A stretch of DNA of 64,000 nucleotides from Ophiocordyceps camponoti-saundersi (nom. inval.). Taxonomy: Eukaryota > Ascomycota > Sordariomycetes > Hypocreales > Ophiocordycipitaceae. This document shows, piece after piece, positions 1-10,362 of the stretch (position 1 is its first letter; every line of letters begins with the position of its first letter). The notes beneath the pieces were generated by a model. That model saw only the letters and a program-made list of their open reading frames with translations, was not told where the DNA came from and ran no database searches. The stretch covers positions 124,001 through 188,000 of the forward strand of contig PDHQ01000001.1 of NCBI GenBank assembly GCA_003339415.1. Direction: 5' to 3'. The translations under genes and the position numbers were made by a program.

Positions 1-526
1 CCAGAAAGGCGCCGAATTCCAGATGCGGGAGAAAGAGGAGTATGTCGACCAGAAAGGCGGCCAGTGAGAGAAGAAAGGTGACGAAGATGAGGACGCTCAG
101 GATTAGTAGGTATCGGACCGAATGGCTCCGAGAAGGTAGATGAGAGGCGATGGACATGATGGTAATGATGAGGGCGAAGGCGGCGGCGATGGGATGAAGG
201 ATGAGGGCGAAGGAGATGACATCTCGCGTGTTGGGCGGCAGCTTGATGGCCTGGTTGACATTGTCAAGCAGCGCAGCTGAAGAGGGCGAATGGTTAGACG
301 AGATGCAAATGACAGCCGCGGGGGAGAGGGGGCACATACCGGTATTCAGCCCCAGGCTCAGAGGGCTGCAATTGTTGCCTTGGCAGAAGCCAAAAACGCC
401 AAAGTTGACGCCTTTGAATGAAGCCAAAGGAATTTGCTTGACGATGGGAACCGACAGGGTCGACACGAGCAACAAAGCCAAGGCGACGGACAGCAGCACC
501 GACAAAGCCGTCGCCGGGCGAATCAT
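1..526 (-). CDS. rim9: Rim9/PalI-family pH-signalling membrane protein, 3' end missing
   Basis: Rim9/PalI proteins are tetraspan plasma-membrane components of the fungal alkaline-pH sensing (Pal/RIM) pathway that support the PalH/Rim21 sensor. Two exons are visible on the minus strand: 526-340, then a 63-nt intron (339-277, GTATGT...TTCAG), then 276 to the window edge. The protein begins MIRPATALSVLLSVALALL (first membrane segment), followed by an extracellular stretch with FGVFGFC and a second Cys (NNCSP), typical of the family. Exon 2 gives two more membrane segments ending in AFLVDILLFLPHLEFG, the strongest family signature. The stop codon and cytoplasmic tail lie outside the window. The start was chosen because it opens directly on the first hydrophobic segment; a 19-codon upstream ORF overlaps it. 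SUR7-type proteins share the topology, but the AFLVDILLF motif favours PalI/Rim9. Confidence 0.85.
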   Translation of the reverse strand, partial: MIRPATALSVLLSVALALLLVSTLSVPIVKQIPLASFKGVNFGVFGFCQGNNCSPLSLGLNTGMCPLSPAAVICISSNHSPSSAALLDNVNQAIKLPPNTRDVISFALILHPIAAAFALIITIMSIASHLPSRSHSVRYLLILSVLIFVTFLLSLAAFLVDILLFLPHLEFGAFL

Positions 527-582
527 AGCGACGACGACGACGACGACGGCTGCTGCTCGGCTGAAGGCGAGGTCGTGACCAT
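523..582 (-). promoter_or_regulatory. 19-codon uORF whose stop overlaps the rim9 start (ATGA)
   Basis: On the minus strand an ATG at 582-580 opens a 19-codon Ser-rich reading frame ending in TGA at 525-523. The rim9 ATG occupies 526-524, so stop and start overlap as ATGA. Such an arrangement could permit termination-reinitiation or reduce rim9 translation. The geometry is read directly from the sequence; any regulatory effect is inference, and it requires that the mRNA start upstream of 582. Confidence 0.5.
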
Positions 583-2865
583 GCGAGGCGAAGGCGGCCG
601 TCGCCTCATGGGAAGACGGCCGTGTGTTTCTTTATCCCCCTCAGCGTGTGTGAGTAGTGTTGAGGGGATTTAAGCCTGTAGAATTCGATTCTCAGCTGGT
701 TATTTTTCGAAATGGCGACGATAGAGACGGCAGAAAACGAAGATTGTGCGATTATCGAGGCTGCGTTTCTTTCGGAGGAATGTCTCTATCTCTCTCAATG
801 TCTGGCGTTCTTTTTTTTTCCCCTCAGTCTTCTGCCTGATTAGTTTCCGACTCAGATGATGTCTGCAACGGAAGCCAGGGAGTGGAAAGGGGAGGGGAGG
901 GGGGGGTGTGGCCGCTCGACAAGGCAGTGAGTCGTACTAGTAATGACGATACTAGTGCCTATTACTAGTCTTCAAGGCAGAGACGACGGTTGTTCGTTTG
1001 AGACGTGATGGATGATGATCGTCCGGGGAGGGGGCGGAAGGAGAGAGGATAAAAAGGAAGAGGACAAGGAGGAGAGACGGTTGGTTGGTCGGTGCTATCG
1101 CCTCGGGGTCAATAGGGTTGGTTGGAGGCAAGTCGCGTTGTGCAGGCGACAGCTACAGCATGCCTTTGGCGTCTTGGCACCGGGAGCGGGTTGTCGTCAC
1201 AGGGGTTGCACGCGTTAGGCAGGTAGCCGGGACCGCAAGGTACGGTCATGCGACAGCCGCATTGAGGGGCTGCAGCTTAGGTGGCTGGTCGTCAGGCAGG
1301 CGTGCGGCTCGCGACACTTTACCTGCCTGTCTAACACTGGGCTCCCCTCTCTACGGTAGCCTGCAAGTATTTCTCTCCGGACGGGGGTTCCCCGGCGCTG
1401 CAGTGTCCCTGGCCGATAGTGATGCCGGCACTACTCTCAGTTCTCCGGTACTGCTCTCCGGTACTTACCACTTCTCCCCTCCCCCCCTGGAGCTGCAGCA
1501 GCCTCGTTCGTTGGGAAAAGGCTGTGGCTGAGTGTTTCGACCGAGTGTCATGCAGCCTGCAGGCACTCTCTCAGGCTCTCTCCCCCCCCCCTGCGCTCAA
1601 GATCCCAACCCTGGGTGGTAAGCAGCCAATCGATCTCCCTTCCCACCCCTTGCCTCTCTTCTCGACAAGGCAGGGCCTTCAATCAGCCAGTAGAAATGTC
1701 ATGTAAGGACATGTTAAGAATATACTTTTTTTTAAACCATGTCATCTGTACCCGCAAAATCTACGATCCCTCCCTCTGGAGACTGAGTCTGAACTGGTGG
1801 ACCCGCGCCCTCTTCACAATTGCCAGTTCAAGACCAGATCCTCCATGCTGAAACCCGATTTAAAGTCTTGATTCAAGGCTCAGAACGTCTTTACATAGGT
1901 AGTCGCCAAAAGTAATACATATGACTCGTTGCTCTAGGTTAGGCCGTGACCCTTGGGAGAGTTTCTCTCCTTCTCTTTCTTTCTTACTTTGATCATTCAT
2001 GTCAGCCGCAAACATCTCAGACGTCCGTCGTCTTGTCCCCTTGACATGTTTCGCGACCAAGGAAACAAGCTACCAAGAAACGGCACATGCTTCTTTACGT
2101 GTAGAATCGACGGTAATCTGTGCCTGTTTTTGTTCTTGTCATCACGTTATGACGAGAGATGAGTATGTGTGTAAGTCTGTCCATATTACCTACCTGCTAC
2201 GTACGTGCTAGTGTATGTAAGTTCTCAATTCCGCTTTCGTCTGCTTGTGAGGCCGAGCAGCTGTTACGACTTGCTTGACTTGGTCACGACTCTCGAGCAT
2301 AGCGGCTACGAGTCATCTCATCTATTAGTCCCGATTCGTCCGACCAACACTGGACGTTTTGGCACTTCAAAACGACACTGCGACTGAGGTTAGTAGCGGC
2401 GAATTCTCATCCGGACTTAGGTTCCGTCGTGGGACGGTTCAACTTCAACAGACGCCACGATTCGAGACGCTTTTAGTGCCGTGCCTGGCTTCCGCGGTCA
2501 CGTCCGGATAGTATCCGAATGGCATGTCGCACGTGCGATTCCGGCCGTCTACCCGTGGGAGCTAGACTCGGGTGGCTGTAGCCTCCGGCCGTGTCTCTCC
2601 CTGCCGGCAAAGATCATCATTCAAGTTGATTCATATCTCCGTTCTCTTCAAGCCAGGCTACCCTAGAGATGCATGTCCACGTGATCATTTCATCAGCTTC
2701 GACAGGCTACCCTTGATTTGGTTAGCGTCAGCCATTCTTTATCTTATCGTAGCTCAACTCATCGCGGCCACGTCTTCCATAAACCTCAACGCCAACCTCT
2801 CCGAGCTACCCGCCTCTGCCTTTTACGTCGCTCGCCCCGATGCCCCGGCCGGCCAGACGCGCAGA
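527..2865. other. Divergent intergenic region between rim9 and the UbiB-family gene
   Basis: No convincing gene was found in this 2.3-kb stretch. The frames open here are short, lack recognisable motifs and are dense in Arg/Ser. It holds the promoters of two diverging genes, GA/CT-rich tracts (about 860-910 and 1020-1080), a short inverted repeat at 936-969, and a single CTTGGC (1173-1178), the reverse of a PacC-type GCCAAG core. A longer N-terminal frame for the downstream gene is open from 2572 but is not counted as coding. Confidence 0.6.
936..969. repeat. Short inverted repeat with ACTAGT arms
   Basis: Arms ACTAGTAAT (936-944) and ATTACTAGT (961-969) are perfect reverse complements, and a further self-complementary ACTAGT (951-956) sits between them. 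It could form a small hairpin or be a protein-binding palindrome. It lies in the rim9 / UbiB-family spacer. No function can be assigned. Confidence 0.4.
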
Positions 2866-4894
2866 ATGCTCCTCCGCCGCTTGCCGACGCCCCGGACGAG
2901 GGTCGCGCCCCTAGTCCAACGCGTCTCCCGCGTCTATGCGTCCGGACCCTTCCAGCCCCTGCGGCCGCCCTCACCCAGCGAGCTCGGCGCGCCGCGTGCC
3001 GCCAGACAGTATGGTTCGGGACGGGCCTGGTTACCATGGCTCGCCGGCGTCTGCGTGGCTGGGGGCACCGTCTATCTCGTCGATCGCAACCTCTTCGGCT
3101 CGGGCTTGGCACGTACAATGCGCACCTTTACCACCAGCCTCGTCGTCGCCGTCGACTACAAGCTCAACTTCCGTCCACAGCCGCTGATAGCGGGTTCCTT
3201 GATTGATCTTCATGCTCGCAATGCTGAGCGCCTCTACCACCTTCTGCGCTCCAACGGCGGCCTCTACCTCAAGATCGGCCAGGCCCTGGCCATGCAGAGC
3301 GCCGTCTTGCCGCCCGAGTTCCAGACCATGTTCTCCCGCATGTTCGACGATGCGCCACAGGATGACTGGAAAGACGTCGAGGCCGTCATACGGCAGGAAT
3401 TCGGTCGGAGCGTCGAGGACGTCTTCGGCGTCAGCTTTACCGGCGTTGATGGCATGGGCTTGATGGAGCGCAAGGCTAGGGCCAGCGCCAGCGTCGCCCA
3501 GGTTCACTGGGCTCGTCTGCCCGACGGTCGGGAGGTGGCTGTCAAAGTCCAGAAGAGGGAGATTGCCGACCAGATCTCTTGGGACTTGTGGGCTTTCAAG
3601 TGAGCGGACCGCCGCCAGCCCCGTCCGTCCTCCTTCCATGCACACGGTCCGCTGACCGGCCTGCCCTCATATCAGGACTGTGGCCTGGATTTACTCCAAG
3701 TGGTTCGACCTGCCCTTTTACAGCCTCGTGCCCTACGTTGTCGAGCGGCTCCAGCTAGAGACGGACTTCCTCAATGAGGCCCGCAACTCGGAGACGATGA
3801 GGGAGCTCGTCGACGGCGAGAAGAGTCTCAGAGGTCGCGTCTATATCCCGACCGTTTACCCGGAGCTTACCACGAGGCGGGTGCTCACGACGGAGTGGAT
3901 CGAGGGCGTACGGCTGTGGGACAAGGCGGCCATGACGTCCAGGTGGCTGGGCGCCCACGACAAGGGCTCGCTGGGTGCCCATGCCCCACTCCCACCCGTC
4001 GACATGGATTCTGCCCGGCGGGAGCTCCGCTCTCGCCAGACCTTGCACGAGAAGCTCAAGCCCGAGCGGCAGGAGTGGAAGGGCACGCGCGGTCGCGGCG
4101 GCTTGGGGCTCTCGACCAGAGAGGTCATGAACACCATGATTGACCTCTTCTCGGCGCAGATCTTCAAGTGGGGCGTCGTCCACTGCGATCCTCATCCCGG
4201 GAACATCTTTGTGCGACGGCTGCCGGGCGGGAGGGCGGAGCTGGTACTCATCGATCACGGGCTCTACGTCTACATGTCGGACAAGTTTCGGCACGAGTAC
4301 TGCAAGTTCTGGAAAGCTCTCATGACGTTCGACAACAAGACGGTGGCGGCGGTGACGGCTGAATGGGGCATCAAGGGGGCGGATCTGTTTGCGAGCGCGA
4401 CACTGATGAGGCCCTACGAGGGTGGCGACGCCTCGACCAGATCGGAGGCCATGGCCGGAGACGTTGAGGGAGCGACACCGGCGGAGCGGCACTTGGCCAT
4501 GCAGCGACGGTTTAAACAGGGGGTGCGCGACTTACTGGCAGACGAAGAGAAGTGGCCCAAGGAGCTCATCTTCATCGGCCGCAACATGCGCATCGTCCAG
4601 GGCAACAACCAATACCTTGGTTCGCCCGTGAACCGCGTCAAGCGCATGGGCGAGTGGGCGAGTAGGAGTCTGTACATGGATCCGGGTCTGCCGTGGCGGC
4701 AGCGGCTGGGCCACGCTTGGCGACACATTGTCTTTCGCCTCGTCATGACGGCCTCCGATCTAGTCTTTTATCTCCTCAAGGCGAGGCAGTGGCTGGGAGT
4801 CGGGGGCGGGATGGAGGACGAGATGGAAAAGCGGATGAAGGATGTGGCGCAGGACTATGGCATTGAGCTGCAGCACGATGTGTTTGAGGGTTAG
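2866..4894 (+). CDS. mcp2: ABC1/ADCK1-type UbiB-family protein, Mcp2/Cqd2-like (mitochondrial)
   Basis: Model of two exons, 2866-3599 and 3676-4894, with a 76-nt intron (GTGAGC...ATCAG), giving 650 residues. UbiB-family atypical kinases act at the mitochondrial inner membrane on coenzyme Q and lipid homeostasis; the ADCK1/Mcp2 (Cqd2) branch is the best match. The N-terminus is Arg-rich with no acidic residue in the first 20, as in a mitochondrial presequence, followed by a hydrophobic segment near residues 60-75. The diagnostic KxGQ motif (KIGQ) is at 136-139, ASASVAQVHWA with VAVKVQ supplies the N-lobe, HCDPHPGN at 414-421 is the catalytic loop, and DHG at 438-440 replaces the usual DFG; LIDHGLY is typical of ADCK1-like members. 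About 55 residues of low-complexity sequence are inserted before the catalytic loop. The frame is open upstream to 2572, but the presequence-like start at 2866 is preferred. Confidence 0.88.
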
Positions 4895-5547
4895 AGAGGG
4901 AGGGAGAGGCTCGAAGCTTCATGTTTGCGGCATTATGCGGATGAGTTTTCGTATGTACATTTGTGTACATACATACATACACATACACAACCACTCACGA
5001 TCAAGCCTCGCTATGTATAAAGGATGGCGAATATCTCTGTCATAGATTCTCATGTCTGAGCATCTGATTTCCCGTCAGTACTACGTCTGAAGTGCTTGAG
5101 GTTCTTCACGTGCGTCAATGGGAACCCGCCTGCGAGCACGTGCTCACGGCCAGCATCGGCACGAGCTTGGCAAGAGGGGGTACTATCGAGCATGATCACG
5201 TGGCACGTTTATCGATGTACCTTTATGCCAACCTCGGAGGAGCTCTCTCTCTCTCGGAGAATTGAAGGGAGCATGCAATCATGCGTCGTCGCAGTGATTG
5301 GCGACGCACCAACGTGGCTAATGAACGATCCAGCCATTTATGCGCTCCTGCACAAATCAATCCAACCATCTCAGCGGGCAAATGTCTCAGCTCGGATCGC
5401 CAACAGTCACTGGCGCGAGCCCTCCTTAGTCCTCTTCCCGCCTCGTCAGCACCAAAGGGGGGGGGGAAAGAAAATCCAAAGACATCAAGACAAGAGTCGT
5501 CTTTCGCCTCATCGACGGACTGATCGCTCTCTCTCTACTTATTCAGC
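4895..5547. other. Intergenic: 3' end of the UbiB-family gene and promoter of the HET gene
   Basis: It contains a CATA/TACA microsatellite (about 4960-4990), likely in the 3' UTR of the preceding gene, and two CACGTG-core E-box-like sites near 5107 and 5138. A pyrimidine-rich stretch runs up to the next ATG. No gene-like frame is seen. Confidence 0.5.
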
Positions 5548-7977
5548 ATGACGGAAACTAGCACCGACATGAGCCTCGCGGTGCCGGACCGGCCAGCCAT
5601 CCCGCGAAGACGGTCCAAGAACCCGCTGCGAAGCATGATGCAGCATCTGACGGTGGAGCTGCCTCCGGACGAGGACAATAGTCGGGGCGGCTCGTTGATG
5701 CGCCGCCTTAGCTGGCGCAGCAAGAGCCGCAGCCCGTCGGCCCACTCGGATGCGTCCTCGTCTCGGGGAGGGGATCCGGCCCTATGCGCCGCCTGTGCCG
5801 TGCTGGCGGCCGATATGGAGCTGACGCTGACGGACCTGGACAAGGCCTATCGTGAGGCCCGCAACGATGACCCGCTCGACTCGGCCGGGTCGCTTGTCGC
5901 CCGTCTGCGCGGCTTGGACCCCCGCTCGGCCTGTCCGCTGTGTCGGCTTTTTGCCGCCGTGCGCGCCGCTGACGATGCCGACGGCTCCCTGACGGCCTTT
6001 TCCAGCCGCGATGCCAGTTACCTCGTGAACGCTACCGCTTTGTTTCACGCCTGTCGCGATCCGGGTCCCGCCCCGGCCTTTCTCGCCGTCCTTGCCGCCA
6101 GCAAGAGTGTCGATGACCAGGCGGACTGCTTCCGCCGCGCCGGTATGATTCTGCGCACCAAGCCGGCAGATCGTCCACCGCGAACCCCCGATCGTCTTCC
6201 GGGCAGCCGGCCTCGGACCCCCGTCAGCCCCGGCCTTTCTCCCGCCGCCCACCAAGGCGTTTGGGGCCGGGAATTAGGCCCGGTCGCCGACATGGTCATT
6301 GCCCGCGACTGGCTCGATTTCTGCCGCTGCAATCACCCATCGCGCTGCCGCATAATCACAGCCACCACCGAACTGTCGGGATTCCAACTCATCGACTGCC
6401 TCGAGACGCCGCCGCGGCCCGTGCCGGCGTCGCTGAGGGGGCACCAATACGCCGCGCTCAGCTACGTCGTCGGCCGAGGAACAGCAGACGTGGTGCGCGA
6501 CGCCACCATGGTGACCCGTGATCTAGGCCTCCGTTATCTCTGGGCCGATGGCCCTTGTCTGGACGGCGTCACGGCAAAGGATCGCGCGCAGCACGCGGCC
6601 CGTATGGACGACATATTCGGCGGCGCCGTGCTGGCCATTGTAGCCGCCGTCCCTCCAGACCGCGGCCTGCCTGGCGTCGGCTCGACCGGAAGGCCGCCAC
6701 AGGCCAAGCATCGCTTCGTAGGCAGCGAACTGACGCTCGTGTCGAGCCTCGCCGACCCACGTCTTGCCATCGAGCGATCCACCTGGTACCGTCTCGGCTC
6801 TACCTACCAAGAGGGCCTGCTGGCCCGGCGCCGGCTCGTCTTTACGGAGCATCAGATGTACTGGGAGTGCGACGGCATGCTCTGCCCTGAGGCGCTGGAG
6901 CTGCCACTTTACCACTGGCATGATGTCCGCCAGCAGCGCATGTGCGACTTTGTCCACCCCGGCGTCTTTAACTCGGACGCGGCCGGCTGGCGCGCCTGGC
7001 CACGGCTCGCCGACCCGGCCGAGGAGTCGAGCCCGATGAGCGTGTTCCGCGCCGGCGACAGACACGTGGCTGTCTACACTCGGCGCAAGCTCGGCCGCGA
7101 CGAGGACTCGCTCAACGCTTTCCTCGGCTTGACCCGTCGTCTGGAACGGACACTGGGCCGGGGTCGTCTCAGCCACCTGGTCGGCATCCCCGTCTGGCTG
7201 CCCGGGCGGACCAAGGACATCTTTGCGCTGTCTACGAGTTTTTGGCACCATCGAAGGCGCGGCCAACAGGATCACGATGACGACCACGACAGCAGTCAAC
7301 TGGACAGCGACGTCGAGCCGAGACGCCTGGCGCATCTCCCCAGCTGGACGTGGGCCGGATGGGAGGGAGCGGTCGACTTCGTCTCGTCAGTGGTGACGAC
7401 ATCGACGATCACGTCACCGGGCGGGCCCAAGGAGCGCAGGCTGGTCAGCCAGCATTACGTGGTAGCAGCGCAGCTGGCGCGCGACGAGCCCTCCCCGGCC
7501 TGGACCTACTCCCCCGACGTGGTGGTGCTGCAAGCGGACGGGACCAAAGTAGCGTACGACTTTGGGAGCACGACGCCCACACCGCCGACGACTCCGGACC
7601 AGTACCTGCTCCGGGTGTCGAACCCGCTCGTCCTGGACCGGGTCAAGGCGCGCGCCGGTCCGGCGGGTGGAGGGTGGGTGTTCAACGACATCGAGGTGGA
7701 CGTGCGTCTCAGCCGTGGCGGTGGCGGCGGTCTGCGCGAGTATGTGGAGCGGCATGCGCGCGGTGAGCAGATGACTCTCCTCTGGTTCGTGGAGGAGGCG
7801 ACGGTGATGCTACTGGTGCTGCAGCGTCTGGCTTGCGGGAGGTGGGAGAGGGTCGGGAGGGCGCGGATGGTCTTTCCCGAGGAGGATAGGGAGGTGGTTA
7901 GGAGGTTTGGGAGGCTGGAGGTTATGATTAACCATTTGCCGTTGAGGAGGTTGGGAGAGGATGTTGTTATCCAATGA
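5548..7977 (+). CDS. HET-domain protein with degenerate HET boxes
   Basis: A single exon encodes 809 residues. HET-domain proteins (PF06985) are fungal proteins, some of which trigger heterokaryon-incompatibility cell death. Evidence for the family is the order YAALSYVVG (box 1, usually ALSYxWG), then LRYLWADGPCLDG (box 2, usually LWIDxxCIxQ), then MDDIFGGAVLAIVAA (box 3, usually M..IY..A...I.A). A Cys-rich region precedes it (CAACAV about residue 75, CPLCRLF, DWLDFCRCNHPSRC), as in many HET proteins that begin with a cysteine-rich leader. The C-terminal half is Arg/Gly-rich and unassigned. The tryptophan of box 1 is Val and the Ile-Asp of box 2 is Ala-Asp, so activity is uncertain. No NACHT, STAND or WD-repeat module is visible. 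GC-rich codon use matches the neighbouring genes. Confidence 0.8.
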   Translation: MTETSTDMSLAVPDRPAIPRRRSKNPLRSMMQHLTVELPPDEDNSRGGSLMRRLSWRSKSRSPSAHSDASSSRGGDPALCAACAVLAADMELTLTDLDKAYREARNDDPLDSAGSLVARLRGLDPRSACPLCRLFAAVRAADDADGSLTAFSSRDASYLVNATALFHACRDPGPAPAFLAVLAASKSVDDQADCFRRAGMILRTKPADRPPRTPDRLPGSRPRTPVSPGLSPAAHQGVWGRELGPVADMVIARDWLDFCRCNHPSRCRIITATTELSGFQLIDCLETPPRPVPASLRGHQYAALSYVVGRGTADVVRDATMVTRDLGLRYLWADGPCLDGVTAKDRAQHAARMDDIFGGAVLAIVAAVPPDRGLPGVGSTGRPPQAKHRFVGSELTLVSSLADPRLAIERSTWYRLGSTYQEGLLARRRLVFTEHQMYWECDGMLCPEALELPLYHWHDVRQQRMCDFVHPGVFNSDAAGWRAWPRLADPAEESSPMSVFRAGDRHVAVYTRRKLGRDEDSLNAFLGLTRRLERTLGRGRLSHLVGIPVWLPGRTKDIFALSTSFWHHRRRGQQDHDDDHDSSQLDSDVEPRRLAHLPSWTWAGWEGAVDFVSSVVTTSTITSPGGPKERRLVSQHYVVAAQLARDEPSPAWTYSPDVVVLQADGTKVAYDFGSTTPTPPTTPDQYLLRVSNPLVLDRVKARAGPAGGGWVFNDIEVDVRLSRGGGGGLREYVERHARGEQMTLLWFVEEATVMLLVLQRLACGRWERVGRARMVFPEEDREVVRRFGRLEVMINHLPLRRLGEDVVIQ

Positions 7978-9653
7978 GTGAAACTTGCCTGATGGGTATA
8001 CAGGTAGATGGGCAGTAGGATGGGTAGATTTTTGGGGATTAAGAGGCTTGCGGGACATGTCTTGCTTAGGTACCTACCTGTTCTCTCCCCTGGTGATGCT
8101 TGTGTAAGAGGAGCCCATGATGATGTTTCTTATGGTTGGACGCTGAAGGAAAAAGCTACAGATATAGTTGAAGGGCTCTATTGGGGAGCATCTAAATGTG
8201 GTAGATGTGTATATCGTCGTCAGGAGTCCTAAGCATGTTCCGTATGTGCTTCCGTTTGCCCGACTCTCCGTCCGTGCATGCAAGATGGTATGTCTGGCAG
8301 TCTGAGTGGGAGGGTGTTTTGGAAGATGGTACGGATACTGCATGACGGATCTAATCCGAGTCTCGCGTGTGTGTGCATATATACTGATTTGGCCTGCTGC
8401 AGGAACGGAGAAGGGGGGTTGTTTGACTGGTGACGATCGACAATGATGGCGTCGGTTGGTGGCAGTGTCATGCTTGTGAGAAGACGACGTGTCCCGTGCA
8501 TAAGTCAGTATCCTATAGGCTATATGCCTAGATTCGTGTAGGGCATGTTTGCATCTCTCACACAGTCCCAAGTAATCTGAGTTTCCGTCCCTACCACCTC
8601 TCATAGATATAGCAGTTGTTCGGTCATTGGGAATAGGCTTTAGGTACCTAGGCATGCATGTATGTCTCGCCGTGCCGAGGCGATGGGCCCGTCACTTGCT
8701 TCCACCAAGGACCGACGGGACAACTCGCTCTGCATCTAGCCGTGCTCCGGACGGGACATGTGTGAGATTCGGGTACATCTGCATCCTGCATAATCCTAAT
8801 CCGAGCACATATCGATATAGTCGGGGATGGACATGATTCTATTCGTACTGTTTCATATCTTGGCCGTGCTCGGCGATGTGCGCCACTTATTCCAGCACTC
8901 CCCCCCCCTTTTCGCCTCCTCTTCCCTTCAGACTGAGAGATGATCTACAAACAGCTGATCATCTGCATACACATATATGCATAGGCTCTGAGTTATAATT
9001 CATCTTATATGTGGATTGTGCCAAGTGTCTGTACATATTCGTACATTGAGGGCTGTGCCTGTTTGTATCTCGCCGAGGCGGGAGATGAGAGATGGGCGCC
9101 ACTTTATCTGGGATGCCTTCCCCTCATTTTTCCCCTGTCTATCTGAAACGGTATGTATCTTGATTTGCGATATCAACCTCTCTACGCAGGCGGGCTGATC
9201 CTTTAAATGTGTACGTAGGCAGGCATCCTTTGTGCGGGATTTGTATGCCGTTTGTATCAGGTAGACAGGAGAACGGTACACAGGTGTATCAGTACGGATA
9301 GATTCCGTTAAATTGTGTGTTGTTATCACAAGATTGTATCGGATTCATCATGACTTTATCCATGGATCTATACAACTTTCAAGTCGGGTAGGTGGCTGCC
9401 GACCGAGTGAGTGAGTGAGTAAGTGAATGGCCAGGATGGAGATATCAGCTTGGTACCTAGATGGGCAGAGAGATTCTTTAGCAGTGCCGTGGGAGAAAAG
9501 GGGCTAGAGAAGGGAGTTGGTTTATTTAGCCTGTCTTATACACACATACGTACGTCCTTGGAAGGGGGAAGATGCAAAGTAGAGACCATTTCTAGAAACC
9601 TCGCTCCCTTCTTTTAACCCTCAGCACCTCTCACCCCCCATCCCCCCCTTTGG

Positions 9654-9705
9654 CTACCTACCTACCTACTACCTACCTACCTACTCTACCTACTACCTAG
9701 GTAGG
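9654..9705. repeat. CTAC/TACC tetranucleotide-like tract
   Basis: Imperfect tandem CTAC units ending in a CCTAGGTAGG palindrome. The same TACC or GTAG motif recurs in spacers elsewhere in the window (for example 24113-24134, and as shorter runs near 25612 and 42888). Confidence 0.7.
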
Positions 9706-10306
9706 CATATGGGTCAGTCTGTCACCGAGACGTAGCGGTGTTGATGAATGCTGCCTCTTCTCATCTCGATGACATGCCGACGTCGACAACATACCACTTA
9801 CATAGGTACACACACCCGCTACCTACCATGCAGTATCATACCGTCACACGCAGAGCAAATCTACCTTGGTAGGCATCGACAAATACAATATATACGACAA
9901 ATCAGAGCCTCGTATACATACTCGTACAGTGGTAGTCAGTCGGTACCGTGTTGGATGCATGTGACCCCTTTCAGCGGTTACTGCTAGTCACATCCAGAGA
10001 TATCATTCGGATGACTATTATTGAATGTCTTTCCTTTACCATCCCTTGCTGATTTCTATTTATCTCTCTTGTCTCTCTGCCTGTCTTCCTTGGCTTGTAT
10101 TGCTTTTTTTCCCCTTCCCCCCCTCTTCAGCGGCTCATCTGTCCTTCTGTTAAATCGTCATACTTGTAAGTTGTTGGTTAGTTCCCGTCACTAACAATTT
10201 CTTGACCACCATCCGGGTTCCCCCCCCCCCCCTTTCTTCTTCCTTCTTCTTCTTATCATCCTCATCCTCATCTTCATCCTCATCATCCTATAAATCAACA
10301 CAGGGA

Positions 10307-10344
10307 ACAATAACAACAACAACAATAATAATAATAACAACAAC
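10307..10344 (+). repeat. AAC/AAT trinucleotide tract in a 5' UTR
   Basis: A run of AAC and AAT triplets starts 56 bases and ends 18 bases before the ATG of the Sec14-like gene. It follows a CT/CAT-rich stretch, so the leader is strongly biased on the sense strand. Unstructured CAA-type leaders are known to favour translation; that role here is inference. Confidence 0.6.
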
Positions 10345-10362
10345 TCGTAAAATCACAACAAC

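Larger units (their letters stand above)
7978..10362. other. 2.4-kb intergenic region without a supported gene
   Basis: Short frames occur on both strands (the longest is 193 codons, minus, 8655-8074) but they lack any family motif and lie in AT-richer, repeat-bearing sequence. The region includes repeated TACC/CTAC units (9654-9705) and a long pyrimidine-rich leader followed by an AAC/AAT tract immediately upstream of the Sec14-like gene. It probably holds the 3' UTR of the HET gene and the promoter and 5' UTR of the next. Confidence 0.5.

Noticed and set aside
1173..1178. CTTGGC as a PacC binding site for rim9
   Set aside because: A single six-base match in 2.3 kb is expected by chance; noted in the spacer entry only.
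2572..2865. Upstream extension of the UbiB-family protein by 98 codons
   Set aside because: The extension has no family similarity and would bury the mitochondrial presequence-like start at 2866.
6523..7335. 270-codon minus-strand frame inside the HET gene
   Set aside because: Antisense shadow of a GC-rich coding exon.
8074..8655. 193-codon minus-strand frame downstream of the HET gene
   Set aside because: No motif, Arg/Ser/Thr/His-rich composition, located in likely 3' UTR and repeat sequence.
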